Shown here: one piece after another, positions 21,217 to 34,532 of the stretch
Layout of the letters: each line of letters opens with the position of its first letter
Numbering within the stretch: position 1 is the stretch's first letter
Source of the DNA: Lyophyllum atratum
Lineage: Eukaryota; Basidiomycota; Agaricomycetes; Agaricales; Lyophyllaceae
DNA: 64,000 nucleotides
NCBI GenBank assembly: GCA_014905825.1
Contig: JACGCN010000003.1
Location: 1,860,001-1,924,000 of the forward strand
Direction: 5' to 3'
Translations under genes and position numbers: made by a program
Notes under the pieces: generated by a model
The model's database searches: none
Told to the model about the DNA's origin: nothing
Seen by the model: only the letters and a program-made list of their open reading frames with translations

Positions 21217-21884
21217 ATGTTATTCTTTGCTCTGGTCACGCTCGTATTATCCGCGTTTTTGCAAGGTGAGAACTATACCTTCTCGAACTGCGGGGCATAC
21301 TCTAAATCGTGAGGGCTAGTTGTCGTCTCTCAATCAGTTACGCATCTCTTCATTCCTAGCTTCGATGCCCAGTCAATCGTCGGTAGTATCATAGGGGTAG
21401 CTGAAGGAAGCACGACCTGGTCCTTACAGGATCAGAATGGCAGGACAGGTCCACAGTTCATCTCCCCAATTTCGGTCCCTTACTCACCCGCAGATGCCTT
21501 GCCTATACAGCCACTCTTGTTGCAGGAGCGAATTTCGCAACGGCTGCGTTCTCTGCAGCTGGAGGCGAAGCGACTAGAGCTTGTTCCTTGACTCTTGGGC
21601 TTGCGCTCTGTGCCACGAGTCCTGGGTTCGAGCCTGCCATCGCCGTGGAGACCCCCACCTTTGTACCTGTTCAGATCGCGACAGCGCAAGCAACGGCTGC
21701 TCCCATGCCTCCCTCATCACCATCACCAGCACTGCAGAACCCTACGCTAGGCCCATCACAGACTTCCGAGAACCCAGCAGCCCAGACTACTTCGTCTGAG
21801 GCAGGAATGGCCTTTTATCTTCGCTCTTCGCTACCATTGTGGCTCACAGGAACGCTGGTCGTCTCAGTCGTCTCAGTGCTTTGA
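21217..21884 (+). CDS. probable secreted GPI-anchored surface protein
   Basis: The start ATG 21217 gives a signal peptide MLFFALVTLVLSAFLQG followed by ENYTFSNCGAYSKS. After an intron ending near 21360 the next exon reads FDAQSIVGSIIGVAEGSTTW and SLQDQNGRTG. The 3' exon encodes CLAYTATLVAGANFATAAFS, RACSLTLGLALCATSPG, a Ser/Thr/Pro/Ala-rich stretch and a C-terminal hydrophobic tail (FYLRSSLPLWLTGTLVVSVV) ending at 21884, typical of a GPI-attachment signal. The join between the last two exons (about 21450-21490) does not resolve cleanly by hand, so a splice variant or frameshift is possible. Family and role are unknown; a cell-wall location is inferred. Confidence 0.55.
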
Positions 21885-22837
21885 GAAGTTACTGTAGTAA
21901 AATAGAAGATTCAAACTGTCCTTGCATCACCCTCAGTCCCTTGGGTACGGAAATAGATCAACGGTCGGAACATCAATGCAGGGTGCAGGGTGCTGTCTCC
22001 TTGATTTTCCGAAGCGTATCCAAAATCTATCACTATCAAAGAGGCTTCGATTCTATGCAACTCGGATGGCCGTCAACTTCATGTTCGCCTCCGTTTTTGG
22101 GACGGTATATCCAGGATCCTTCCCCTACCTAGTATGTCAAACCGACGCCCCCAGGGGCCAGGGCGGTGTTTCCGATGACATAGTGCGCATGGTCCTTAAG
22201 CTTGCAGAGACCAGTGTCCCACCAGGAACTCTATCATGTGCTTGGATTCTAATGGTCTGGGCTGAAAGGCCTGTATATCCCGACGCCCGGAAAACCATAT
22301 TCCGCCGTATCGCACGACATTACAAATCTTATGTGTGCGTGGTGTGAACCAACTTGTCGACTCAGCTTCCTCCGTCTTAATCATCAACAGAAGCAGAAGG
22401 GTCGCGTTGGGTTGAAGTCCTGGCGCACACAATCAGATTGATTGCTCCGGCATTCTCTCCCAGACATTGAACTTTCCAAAAAGGGCTCCGAAGTTTTGAC
22501 CATGACCGTCGGTCCTCGGAGAGAACAAGGCCAAGAGCATCCGCACCTTTGTAGCGACCGACAATCATCAACGGCCCACAAACCCACATGGCACCAGATG
22601 TGTACTTATTCTTGCGCCGTAAGATCGGTCATCGGCTACGGGTAACTCTGAGGCTTGAAGTAGCTGCGTGAGAGGACGTGCTGTCCGAGTTACAAAGAAA
22701 AGAAACAAGATCCGTTTGAAAGTTCAATAGTGTATCCGTGGCCGTCAATCTATCGGCTGGCATATACATGGAATCCATAGCGAGTACATTATTGTCCGTT
22801 GGTGCGTTCATACTTCCTCCAAACATATCGACATTGA
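21885..22837. other. unresolved region with weak open frames
   Basis: About 950 bases. A plus frame at 22067-22347 (MAVNFMFASVFGTVYPGSFP) and a minus frame around 22377-22589 (MIVGRYKGADALGLVLSEDR) look protein-like for short stretches, but neither links to a family or a clear gene model. The right end is the 3' UTR of the phosphoglucomutase gene. Confidence 0.3.
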
Positions 22838-24868
<2,031 letters not shown>

Positions 24869-25412
24869 CGATGGTATCGTCAATAATCTGAAGTCAGTTA
24901 GAGCTCCATTGATTCAATGATTAGCGTTAATGATGTCAGGTCACACGGATACGGCATGCACACCCAATCGGGTCAAGGCCCGAGGGACGACCTCACCCTG
25001 AACTTCAACCCAACCTGAACCTATCCCCAGTTGAGGTTCCGGCAACGTTCCTTTGTTGCGTCGTTCTGCAGCGTTTCTGGTCCCGTACTAGCCCGTACTT
25101 CAAAATTGGGGCAATGATCCTTGTTGTTCCTCGCATCTTTTCATGAGTACTTGCTGGGCAAGGTGTTTTATGTTCTTCAGCTCCGCTACCGAACCCACAG
25201 AGCTGAAGCCGGACCTCGCAGTTCAATAAGCGCCTGAGACGTGCGCAAAAAATGAATTTAATTAAAAGGCTACATGGAGGTACGGATATAACAAAGTTCG
25301 GCAGATTACACATACGGAGTAAACATACAATGATACCACATCATTGCAAAAACACAAGGGTGAAATCGCACGATTGATCAGGGGTTTGATTCACGGCTAA
25401 AAAACTGCGGAA
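24869..25412. other. intergenic region upstream of phosphoglucomutase
   Basis: Promoter of the phosphoglucomutase gene and 3' flank of the C2H2 gene. No other feature recognised. Confidence 0.35.
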
Positions 25413-26466
25413 CTAAGCTGAATATACTTTGCTGTGTCGCCGTTTCTTGACTGGTTGGTTAGCTCTTCCGGTCAGGCTGTTTCGTCTCTTGGAGGAGGGT
25501 AAGACGGTGTTGAGACGCGGTCGGTAGCGTAGCTGTGGTGTAGGGATTAAATTGATTTGTCTTTCATTCGAACAGGGGCATACCTTTGGGGCAGTCTCTC
25601 GCACGATATAACCATGCGTCCTTACCCGATGGCGGAGCAATCTTGAGGCATCACTGTATTCCTTGGGACAACCTTCTTCTGGGCAGACATAGTCTTTATC
25701 ACCAGTGCTGGGAGGTGGAAGATCAGCGAGGAAGAGATATAGCACAAAACTGAACGTACTGTGTTGCCAGATGTACCTTGAGGGAGGTTCGCTAGGGGGA
25801 CAAGAAAGAGTAAGGCATATGCAATGCTCAAGCCCGTGTGTTTGCTCACCTGTCCGTAGGAATTTTCACATAGGTGACACTTGTGTGGCCTAGAAAGGTA
25901 TCGGAAGGTTAATAGCAGCGCCTGCTGGATAACAAAAATACTAGCCTGTATTTCAGGTGAGTCAGTTCGACGTGTCGCTTCATTGCCTGCTTCTTCGCGT
26001 GATAATAACACTCCAGATCATCTTCACTCCACAGACACTGGTAATGATCGCGGGGGCTCTCGAGTCTTGCAGCATAATCTTCCCATTCCTGGCGAGGAGC
26101 GTCAGACGGCGGGGGACGTCTTGAGCGGGAGATTGTTCCGGGCGAGACGCGGGAAACTTGCGGCCAGTGGGTAGCAGGAGCAGGAGGACTGGGAACTGTT
26201 GGGGGAGACCGACGGAAAGCAGATGATAGTGGAGATGTGGCAGGAGGTGAGGGTGCGTTGATATTAGAGTGGGTGGGGTTCAAGATAATGCGCGCTTTCT
26301 TGGCTACGGGGACACGATCGACAGGTGGGAGACTGTACCTCTCGTGTGCGATCTGTCGAGGACTCATGGGAGGTGTTGAGGAGACAGATAACTGTCCCAC
26401 CACTGGGTACGGGCTGCTGTGAGGCCCATAAGGATTCGAAGGTAGCCTTCTTGACCTGTAATCCAT
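25413..26466 (-). CDS. C2H2-type zinc finger protein, putative DNA-binding
   Basis: N-terminal half is disordered and rich in Ser/Pro/Arg (MDYRSRRLPSNPYGPHSSPY, RRSPPTVPSPPAPATHWPQV). It leads into a first divergent finger, CLWSEDDLECYYHAKKQAMK..HVELTH, then PHKCHLCENSYGQ after an intron, and a classical finger YVCPEEGCPKEYSDASRLLR..HRVRTH. The basic C-terminus GRANQPVKKRRHSKVYSA looks like a nuclear localisation signal and stops at 25413. The start ATG 26466 is preceded by an in-frame TAG. A second hypothetical gene ends only 114 bases upstream on the same strand; a fused transcript was considered but the reading frames do not match with the sites visible. Target genes are unknown. Confidence 0.68.
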
Positions 26467-26580
26467 GAGCTACTTAAGCTTAAGGCGAGTGAAAGAGATC
26501 GAACCTGTTCGCGGGAGGAATAATACCTTTGTAAGAGCTAGCACTGGTGAGATAGCTGTAAAAATATGGCGAGACAGAAC

Positions 26581-27630
26581 TCACCACTCGCTAGCTGCAC
26601 ATGACGTAGGCAGAGTATAGTCGGTCTCATAACCACTAGACGAGTCGGAAGACACCGAATCTGTGACTAATTCTTTTAGAGTCACACAGTGAACGCTATT
26701 CCAGGTGTGTCCATGATCGAGCATAAGAGGTCTTGATCGGGCGTCGTAACTCGACTTGAAGCAAGTGTCAAGTTCTAGTTGAGCCCGGAATGTGAAGCGC
26801 GATTCTGTGGCATTGATCCAGGGCTTAGGCAGGCTCCCGGCGGGTGGATGGGATAGAGCTGGAGGAAAACTGTTTCTATATCGCGTTCCCATAGTGGACT
26901 GGACGCTGGGCTCATCATCCATCCCACTGGAAAAGCATAAGAATCGAAGTTAGCTGCTCAAGTCTTGTAGATCTTTGTGAATTATCCCGACCTAAGGGCG
27001 AATGGGAATGATTCACGGAAAGAGGGCAAAGTAACCTTGACTGAAGTGTCTCGAGGGGGCTGTTGCCTGCTAGTCACCATTGTCAGTGGAGATCGTTAGA
27101 AGAGCATAGTCTGGGACATACTCAAAGGCTTTGCGGGCATTCATAGTTCGGCGTAGAGTTGCTACTCGGGTTGGCTCAAGAGTTTTGGTGGTGCTAAGAT
27201 GCTCCGAATTAGGTGGCCCGATAGTGTGGCGAGGCGCGAAATTTCGTTGTTCAAACTCTCCATCGTCGCATTTATCGGCTCGTGTTGGATATTGACTTGT
27301 TTGATCGTCCATGAAAGGGCTGGAGTAGAAGATCGTGCAGGGAAACGCGTGTGGCGTCAGTAATTATATATCAATATCGCAGCTCTTTCAGAAAGTAGAA
27401 GCCTTCCTAAATGGCGGAGGGGGGAGGCGGGGCTCGATCGTCAGGAGTACGATGAGGCACTCGTGTGCCACTCGATGGCTGGGAGGTTGTGGCCCCACAA
27501 AATATAGGAAGCAGCGATGCGCAAAGAACAGCACTCACCGTTTGGGCGATTGGTGACTTGTTTGACGGAGTGAATGGCGGGCAGACAGAGGCGATGATCG
27601 AGCATGAGAATTGCTCGTGGTCATTGTCAT
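26581..27630 (-). CDS. hypothetical disordered protein
   Basis: Not recognised. The model starts at ATG 27630 (MTMTTSNSHARSSPLSARHS), splices over about 215 bases and continues in frame into RPFMDDQTSQYPTRADKCDD. Then come RNFAPRHTIGPPNSEHLS and KAFEYVPDYALLTISTDN, and after further introns GMDDEPSVQSTMGTRYRNSF, ESRFTFRAQLELDTCFKSSY and a Ser/Thr/Asp-rich end SSDSSSGYETDYTLPTSCAA. Stop is at 26581. The 5' exon is the weakest part; the alternative start is MDDQTSQY at 27312. It lies head-to-tail with the C2H2 gene. No domain could be named. Confidence 0.45.
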
Positions 27631-29029
27631 TGAAGTGCAATCGAGGCTCTGAAGTGGTGTGGGGACGAGATGAGGGCGCCAGTAAGACCCAGCCTACTTT
27701 AAGTTATACTAAGAGTTTGTTTACGCGTGAGGGCGCTATGCGGCAGCGTGACAACTCACCCTGGTGGCCTGGCCAGAATTATCTCCGCCTGATAATTTTC
27801 TATAAATTTAGTACAAATCTCATGTTGTTCCATCTTGTTCCATTCTTGCCCGATCAGCATCGCCTATATGATCTTAGGAAGGGGATCTGTTGCAGTCAGT
27901 GATTAAATTATTTCCTTGTCGCGGGTGTGCCGGTCCCGCGAATTTTGGGCCGGTTCGACTCTCATTGGACGCGGAATATGATGGTTCTAAGCAAATGATA
28001 ATGCGCACCTCGCCATCTCTGCCGCTCAAAAGCAGTGGTTATTGTACTTTCACAGGCAGTCACCTGAGCTCTTAAGCGATCACACGATCTTCGATAGCAC
28101 ACTTTGTGTGGCCAGATCGCCAGATCTACGCCCACAGTGTTCTTGTTGTATCACAGTTGTTCGTATGTAAATCAATCGGATGTGGGTGAGGCTCTGTAAC
28201 GGCTTGTTGCGGGGGAACGGGTGGATGAAAGAAAGACATCGCCACCATTCAAAATCAGAATAAATTATCAGTAAAACTCGCCAAATAGTTAACCCACTCA
28301 CCGCGTTCTGACTGCTCTGATGAAGTTTGACGTTACATGCAAGTAGCAGCCTCCTCAATGCCATATCGCAACGAGCAGACCCTTGTGAGGCGACTAGGGT
28401 TCAAAGAGTCTATTGGACCCACAACACCAACACGAATAGAAAGGTGTGTCCGAAGGGGCATCGTGTTCGGATCGTTTAGTCAGGGTCTTCCATCTATCTC
28501 CATTGTCTTCCAAAGAGCTTTTACCTGTTTTTGCAAATATTTACATATGTCCGAGGTAACCGACTCTCTTGCCAAGATCCTGGACATAAGAAAGCTCCTT
28601 TGACTTGCTGCGATGAGCAGTGCGAAGGCTGACTCGTGTGAGGCGGGTTCTGACGGAATCTGGAGCGCCATTTAGGCAGGCCAGCCCACGGCCGCAATCT
28701 AAGAAGAGATACCTTCTCTTGTGTGGTACCAGGCGCCATGTGAAGGCGGTGTTCAAGAGAATTCTTTTTTTGATTGCGTGGCGCAGGTAACGCGTTGATT
28801 GTCTGTGTTGACGTCAAGTCGTTCAACAACTGTTACAAACATGGTGCTAAAAATGACCATGATTCGCCTTCCTCTTCGTCTCAGCCAAATGTATGTCACA
28901 AAAGTTCAGGCATGAATAGCGGCAAGGCGGAGCTTCACCAGAGCCGCCGAGGAGATGGGCTGCGCCTGCAGCGGTGGTAATAGGACGACCGTGGTCCGAA
29001 AACTAGTGGGCGTACGCGCTAAGCTCTCA
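27631..29029. other. 1.4-kb region without a supported gene
   Basis: Contains the promoter of the hypothetical gene at 27630 and the 3' flank of the BCS1-like gene. A 63-codon minus frame at 28480-28671 (MALQIPSEPASHESAFALLI) follows an in-frame stop and could be a small gene or an exon, but nothing else supports it. Confidence 0.3.
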
Positions 29030-31145
29030 TCACGCGCCGTTCAAGCTGACCTTGGGCAAACATTCCTTTTCCACCCATGCCGATATATCCTTGACAGCAT
29101 CGAAAGGACGAGTTTTATAGCCCATCAGATATCCCTGGAGGCTGGCCATGGAGAATTTGCGCTCGGGAATAGCGTTGGCAAATCGATTGGCGAGGTGCGA
29201 TATTTGAGAACGGGATAATTTCGGAGCACGTTCAAGATGAGAATAGCCACGCAATGGGACCTTTTCGCATGGTGGAGATGACGGTGTGGAGGTGCTGCTC
29301 TGGCAATCCTCAGAGGAAGTTTCAAGGTCCACTAGATTCGAGCTCTCCGCGAGAGAGTATCCCGAGTCCACGCTGTCCTTCTCAGAGGCGGCGTCATCTT
29401 CAGGTTCTGCACCTTCTCCTACAGGTAGGTAGAAGCAATGATATAATTCGCGAGCCTGGAATTGGCTTGCAAGGTTGAACTCGATGTGGATATCCATACG
29501 ACCGGGGCGGCAAAGGGCGGGGTCCAAGGAATGATATTTATTCGTCGTTGCAAAAAGGATGCGACCTTCCTGGGCGCCTACGCCATCGAGAGCATTCAGG
29601 AGACCGCTGAGACTGACTCTATGATCTCAGATGGTAAGAGACACAAAATGAAATGAAGTTACTAGAGACCCTTACTTGCTACTTGATTTTTGTGGTTCCC
29701 TGGGGCTTGAGCTATCATGTTCGTCTGATCCAGATTCTGATGACTGGTCATCGCGATTCAGGGTCTGTGTGAAGGCGGCGTCGATGTCCTCCATCAAGGC
29801 GATGCATTTCTCTATAATATTTGGTGGAGCGAATTAGACCTGCTCTGATGATCATTGATATTTTGAGAATATCCTACCAGGTAGCTCGGAAGTGAGTTCA
29901 TTCAACGCCGTGTCGTCCATTCCCATGCGCGACAATGATATAATGTAGACATCGAGACCGAGTTCACCCGCCAGACTATGGATAATGCTGGTTTTACCCG
30001 ACCCCGGTGCGCCATACTGATACTTGTAAATAAAAAGGTAGTCGATGAACAGAAATGACTCACAAGAAGATATCCGCGGCGGAAAGGAATTCCCCGTGCG
30101 GCGTACCAAGGCTTGCTGGCCAGGAAATCTCTAGCATCATCAATCAATAGGTCTTTGATACCGGGATCAAGGATAATCGAATGGAGTGGGCGTTTAGGGC
30201 GAGTTGCCACATGTCGCCAGTCATTAGATCTATTGATCCAAAGCTTGTAAACAATCTTTATGCATTGCTTCGAAACTCACGAGTCAGAAACGTAGATTGA
30301 TATGGTATGCTCTTGGGCGGTCAGATATTCTTTTTTCGCTTCAAGGAGGAGATCGTTTAAGAAGTGGTGGTGCCTCGTCATGATTCTGTGCACGAGGGGT
30401 TTAGTAGGTGTGCTACAATCTCTGAGATGCGGGGATTATACCTGATTGTTAACTTCTCCTCTGGCCGGTTATAATATCCTGTCGCCTCTTGACTACGAGT
30501 AACGCTGATCCAACGTCTTTTATACCAGATTGAGTGCGTAGTCGACATGCGTGGTAGGTAGGCGAGTTTACGACTTCCTTTCATAAGAGAGCTGGCGTCT
30601 TCGTCCTCTCCAGGAATGAGGACGGCGGAGCTGTTCAAACCGAACGATTTCGTACTAATTTGAAGTTCACGGGCCTCAGCTGCAATGGATAGAAGCTCGC
30701 TCAATGGCGAATACATTGTAAGTCGAACAGCACGCACCCCATGAAGGCTTTTTGGACAGCCAAACCATCATCCAGTCTACCGAGCACCCATGTTATCAGT
30801 ACAAAGCTCCATCCAGCACGAATAGAATAACGTACCATAACTGTCGTCACCATCTTCGAAGGTTGCAGTGATGAAGAAAGCATTGACCACTTTGTCATAT
30901 ACGGTGTAAAAAAGACGGCGGCAAGTTTCGAGAACTCCCCCGATGACGATGAGCTTCAACCAGTCGTGGAGCGCTGAGAAAGAAGCCAGGAAAGCCAGAA
31001 GAGATGATAGGTCGGCTGGGATGTGTGGTTGGGTCGTTGCAGGCAACGTTTCATTCATGGTCCCTGTAATATTTTGAACGACATCGACCGCAGGACCCAT
31101 AATTCCGCAAAGGGCTTGCTGTATAGAGGGGATGAGAGACACCAT
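29030..31145 (-). CDS. BCS1-like AAA ATPase
   Basis: Membrane-anchored AAA ATPase of the Bcs1 group. The start is MVSLIPSIQQALCG at 31145 (the frame extends to a GTG at 31163 only). Residues 40-75 form a hydrophobic anchor region (LLAFLASFSALHDWLKLIVI). The BCS1_N region has FFITATFEDGDDSYGT, WMMVWLSKKPSW and LQISTKSFGLNSSAVLIPGE. The ATPase has RGYLLYGAPGSGKTSIIHSL (Walker A), CIALMEDIDAAFT (Walker B), FATTNKYHSLDPALCRPGRM (sensor and arginine finger) and DIHIEFNLASQFQ. Low-complexity Ser/Glu inserts follow Walker B and precede the end. True Bcs1 inserts the Rieske protein in mitochondria; Agaricomycetes have many paralogues, so only the family is claimed. Confidence 0.84.
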
Positions 31146-31459
31146 TGGGTCGATAGGGAGCACGTTCAGGAATTAACAAAAATGCGATGCAGAGCACTGC
31201 ATGATATATAGTGTTTCCAAGCGACATGAGGCCCGAGGCTCATCAAGTTCTTCTCGGGAACGAGGACGAGTGTGACTCCGCAGCGTCGATCTTGATCATA
31301 TCGAGTGTTCGTGAGTCATGGAGACGGGCGCGTCGTGGTTCAGATCCAAGAATGGTCCGCACTCCGTTCCGGAGATAGAAAGTGTCGGACAGGCGTCATG
31401 ATCCCGCTCACCACGAACCACCATCACCTGGACGATCCTTGCTACACCGCGCTTCAAGG
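31146..31459. promoter_or_regulatory. divergent promoter BCS1-like / dolichyldiphosphatase
   Basis: 314 bases separate two divergent start codons, so both promoters must lie here. No distinct motif was identified. Confidence 0.45.
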
Positions 31460-32390
31460 ATGCCGGCTGGGCCTCAGGCTTCTCTCGACCTCACCCATGT
31501 CCTTTGTACGTCTATATTTCCGCAGCATTATGGGGACCTAATGGTATTACCAGATGATGACTCGTCCTTATTTTCGTTGGCCTTGGCTTTGATCACCCTC
31601 AGCCCCATCCTCCTCATGGTAGGATGATCGCACACGTGTTATCCTATGCTGCGTTTTGAAACCAAGATGTAGGCTTCTTACGCAGCTCTTGCGGTACAGA
31701 CGCGTGAATATATCATCATCATAATGTGGGCGGGCCAGCTAGCAGGTGAGGCGCTAAATTGGCTTCTCAAGCGTGCCATAAAGCAAGAGAGACCCATAGG
31801 TGCGAGTTCTGAATCGAAATACTACAGCACGCGCCTAAACAGGCTGTTTGGATTCAGAAAGCATTGGAAATGGCTACGGTTTCCCCTCCTCGCACAGCCA
31901 GTACATGGCCTACTTTGCCTCCTTCCTCATATGCCATATGTATAGCCGGCACAGATTTACCTCCACAGGCTATCCAGTCCTCGATCAGCTTTGGCGAGTA
32001 ATTGTTTATATCGGCCTCCTAGCTTGGTCGGGGACGGTGGCCTACTCGCGGTATGTTCTTACTGTTGTACAACGACCCGTGCAGCTGAGTTACAACACCA
32101 ATAGATACTACCTTGGATACCACAACGGAAACCAGATACTGTGGGGCATCACAATTGGCCTACTCCTCGGTATCTCCCTATACATATTTGCGGAACTCAT
32201 CCCTCGGCGTCGGCCTAGGTCAATTTTCGGAGCCACTAAAAGGCTTATTATAACCAATCCAGTATCTAGCTGGTTACAAATCAGGGATGGTTGGGCCATT
32301 TGGGCGGACGGTGGGCGTGAAGGTGAGTGGATCAGGTGGAAAATCGAGTGGGAGAAACAGCAGGTAGCGCAGGATAAACGTTCGCAATGA
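31460..32390 (+). CDS. CAX4: dolichyldiphosphatase (PAP2 superfamily)
   Basis: ER membrane enzyme that recycles dolichyl diphosphate for protein N-glycosylation. The start ATG 31460 gives MPAGPQASLDLTHVL, spliced to YDDSSLFSLALALITLSPIL and then ASYAALAVQTREYIIIIMWA. The three phosphatase motifs are present in order: LLKRAIKQERP (K-x6-RP), GYGFPSSHSQYMAYF (P-S-x-H) and, after the last exon join, SR..YLGYHNGNQILWG (SR-x5-H). Four or five hydrophobic helices surround them. The C-terminal tail is basic and charged (WIRWKIEWEKQQVAQDKRSQ). Length of roughly 230-240 residues fits the fungal family. The catalytic residues support activity; the lipid substrate is inferred from the family. Confidence 0.85.
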
Positions 32391-33198
32391 TACCGCTTTC
32401 AGATATCAACAGCTCTTGATACTTTCCGTGTCGTTTGATCTACCGAGAAATCTTATCTACCATCGTGTGGTTCGCTATCTCCCAACACCTGATCCTGTAT
32501 ACACCGCCGACGGCCGATCGGCGATTCCACAGCATCAGGCTGGTTGGTAAGTCATCGGGCTGTTCGTTTGAAAAGCTGAGCGTCATCGAAATCACTACCT
32601 TTAAGCTTCATCGTTCATCACAGTTGACCTCTTCTGGTTGACAGCTACTGCCGGTAAGGTTGGGCAGCCGACCCCGCGTTTTCAAATTGTCACTGCACCA
32701 GTCTAGTCAAGCTTGAAACTATGCCTTGAGAAGACGGCTGATGTTTTATCAACTTCTTGGCCGACGAGCGTCCAGCATATTAGAAACTCTCCATTGTCCG
32801 ATGCGGGCCATTTTGACACATGGAAATGCACCCTGGAAAGGCCTGGGCGGCGAGCGCTGGACGTGCTTCGACACTTCTCGATTCGATGGTTGGAACCTGT
32901 TGGCACATGCCGGTGTGGGCGTCTAGGATGTGATCTGATTCTATACGACAGAATCTGATATGAGCAGACCTCTGTTCTTTTAGCCTATCTGGAACCATCG
33001 TTGTCGAAAAATCCGACGATTCAGTCTTTCGGGAAATGTCAATAATGATGCATTAATGATGTTTAGATGTTCGAATGTAGTCTTGGATAGTACCGGATAG
33101 CATGTGTTGATATTGACGGATAGACGAGCATACTCATCTCATCGGATTTGCGTCCGGCAATAAGCCGGCGATTACATTCTTCTAGATCCCATGTCATA
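32391..33198. other. intergenic region, no gene recognised
   Basis: About 800 bases between dolichyldiphosphatase and pantothenate synthetase. An 81-codon frame at 32713 lacks a recognisable motif. The right part is the promoter of the pantothenate gene. Confidence 0.35.
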
Positions 33199-34424
33199 AT
33201 GCTGCTTCTTTCAAAATCTATTCACTCAGCTCTGTCGGCCTTGGGTCCCCGCTACAGCTTGTTTCGCCTCGTCAGCTCGCAAATGAGCACGGCCGCCGAG
33301 TCACAGCTTCCGCCTTCTCCAATACCCATCTACACCACCGTTGCAGCATATCGGGAATGGAGGAGGAAAGCATTCGAGGAGAGGAAGACTGTCGGCTTCG
33401 TTCCTACGATGGGCGCACTTCACGACGGTCATATTTCACTCGGTAAGCTCGTGAAATATCTCGTTCTGTTTAGATTGGTCTGATATTCTAAAGTGAAGAG
33501 GTCACTGGCTGAGAATGACCTGACCGTGGTGTCTATTTTTGTCAATCCCGCCCAGTTTGCGCCCCACGAAGATCTCGCTACATATCCTCGGACTCTACCT
33601 CAAGACATCGATGTACTTTCTGCGCAATCGTTCGCGGTTTCCGATCCGGAATCAGCTTCGCCATCTACAATACGGAAGCCGTCCGCGATATTCTTGCCCA
33701 CTGTGTCAGAGATCTATCCGTCTGGTATCAGCCAGGATACAACAGCCCAGAAAGGCACCTTCGTGGAAGTCAAAGGTTATAGCCATCAGATGGAAGGCAG
33801 CAGTCGTCCCACATTTTTTAGAGGTGTGGCGACTGTAGTCACTAAGCTATTCAACGCGATCGAGGTTCGTTCCTGTACTCAAACATTGGGACTGTGTGTT
33901 CTGACCACATCAAATAGCCCACCAATGCATACTTTGGCCAGAAGGACATCCAACAAGCACTTCTCCTACGACGTCTTTCCCGAGATCTCCTCCTCGCACA
34001 CCCCACTCCAGAACATATCCACATAGTACCAACTGCCCGTGATCCATCGGACGGGTTGGCCCTCTCATCTCGGAATGCGTACCTTACAGAAGATGGTCGT
34101 AAAGTGGCGACTACGCTTCGCGAAGCTCTAAAGGCGGCTGAAGGTGCATGGGATCAGGGCCTAACAAAATCGCAATGCATAGAGAAAGCGGTTGAAGTTG
34201 TCAAAACCAAACAAGCCCGAGCCTTGTCGGAAGGGCTGAATGTCGAGATGCGCCTCGACTACGTGGAGCTGAACAATGCGGATGATTTCGAAGTGGTCGA
34301 TCCGCAAACTAAAAAGAGTGAGGCCGGTCCTCACCCAGTGATCTTGAGTGGAGCATTATGGGTAGATAAAACACGGCTGATTGACAATATTATACTTGGA
34401 GATGCAAATAGCATCATAGGATAG
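33199..34424 (+). CDS. PAN6: pantoate-beta-alanine ligase (pantothenate synthetase)
   Basis: ATP-dependent condensation of pantoate and beta-alanine, the last step of pantothenate (vitamin B5) synthesis. The first exon begins MLLLSKSIHSALSALGPRYS, a possible mitochondrial presequence; a second in-frame Met (MSTAAESQ) is an alternative start. The ATP-binding signature KTVGFVPTMGALHDGHISL is intact. After a short intron come LTVVSIFVNPAQFAPHEDLA and YPRTLPQDID, then MEGSSRPTFFRGVATVVTKL, PTNAYFGQKDIQQALLL and SDGLALSSRNAYLT, all substrate-site segments. The C-terminus has LDYVELNNADDFEVVD and ILSGALWVDKTRLIDNI. Stop at 34422-34424, 108 bases from the convergent acyltransferase gene. Strongly supported by sequence. 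Confidence 0.93.
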
Positions 34425-34532
34425 AGGGCAGTCTATCGAAAATTCATCTCGGGTGAATGAATGAAAAGACATTTCAGTGCGCAGCCGCACTGGCCCAGGA
34501 GGAGTAAATTTGAGGAAATGATAGTCTAGTCA

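Noticed and set aside
22067..22347. Plus-strand frame MAVNFMFASVFG..
   Set aside because: Short, no recognised motif and no convincing upstream exon; kept only as part of an unresolved region.
27880..27975. Possible tRNA because of a GGTTCGACTC box-B-like word
   Set aside because: No acceptor, D or anticodon stem could be folded around it.
31146..31163. Upstream start for the BCS1-like gene
   Set aside because: The frame begins at GTG, not ATG; the first ATG is at 31145.
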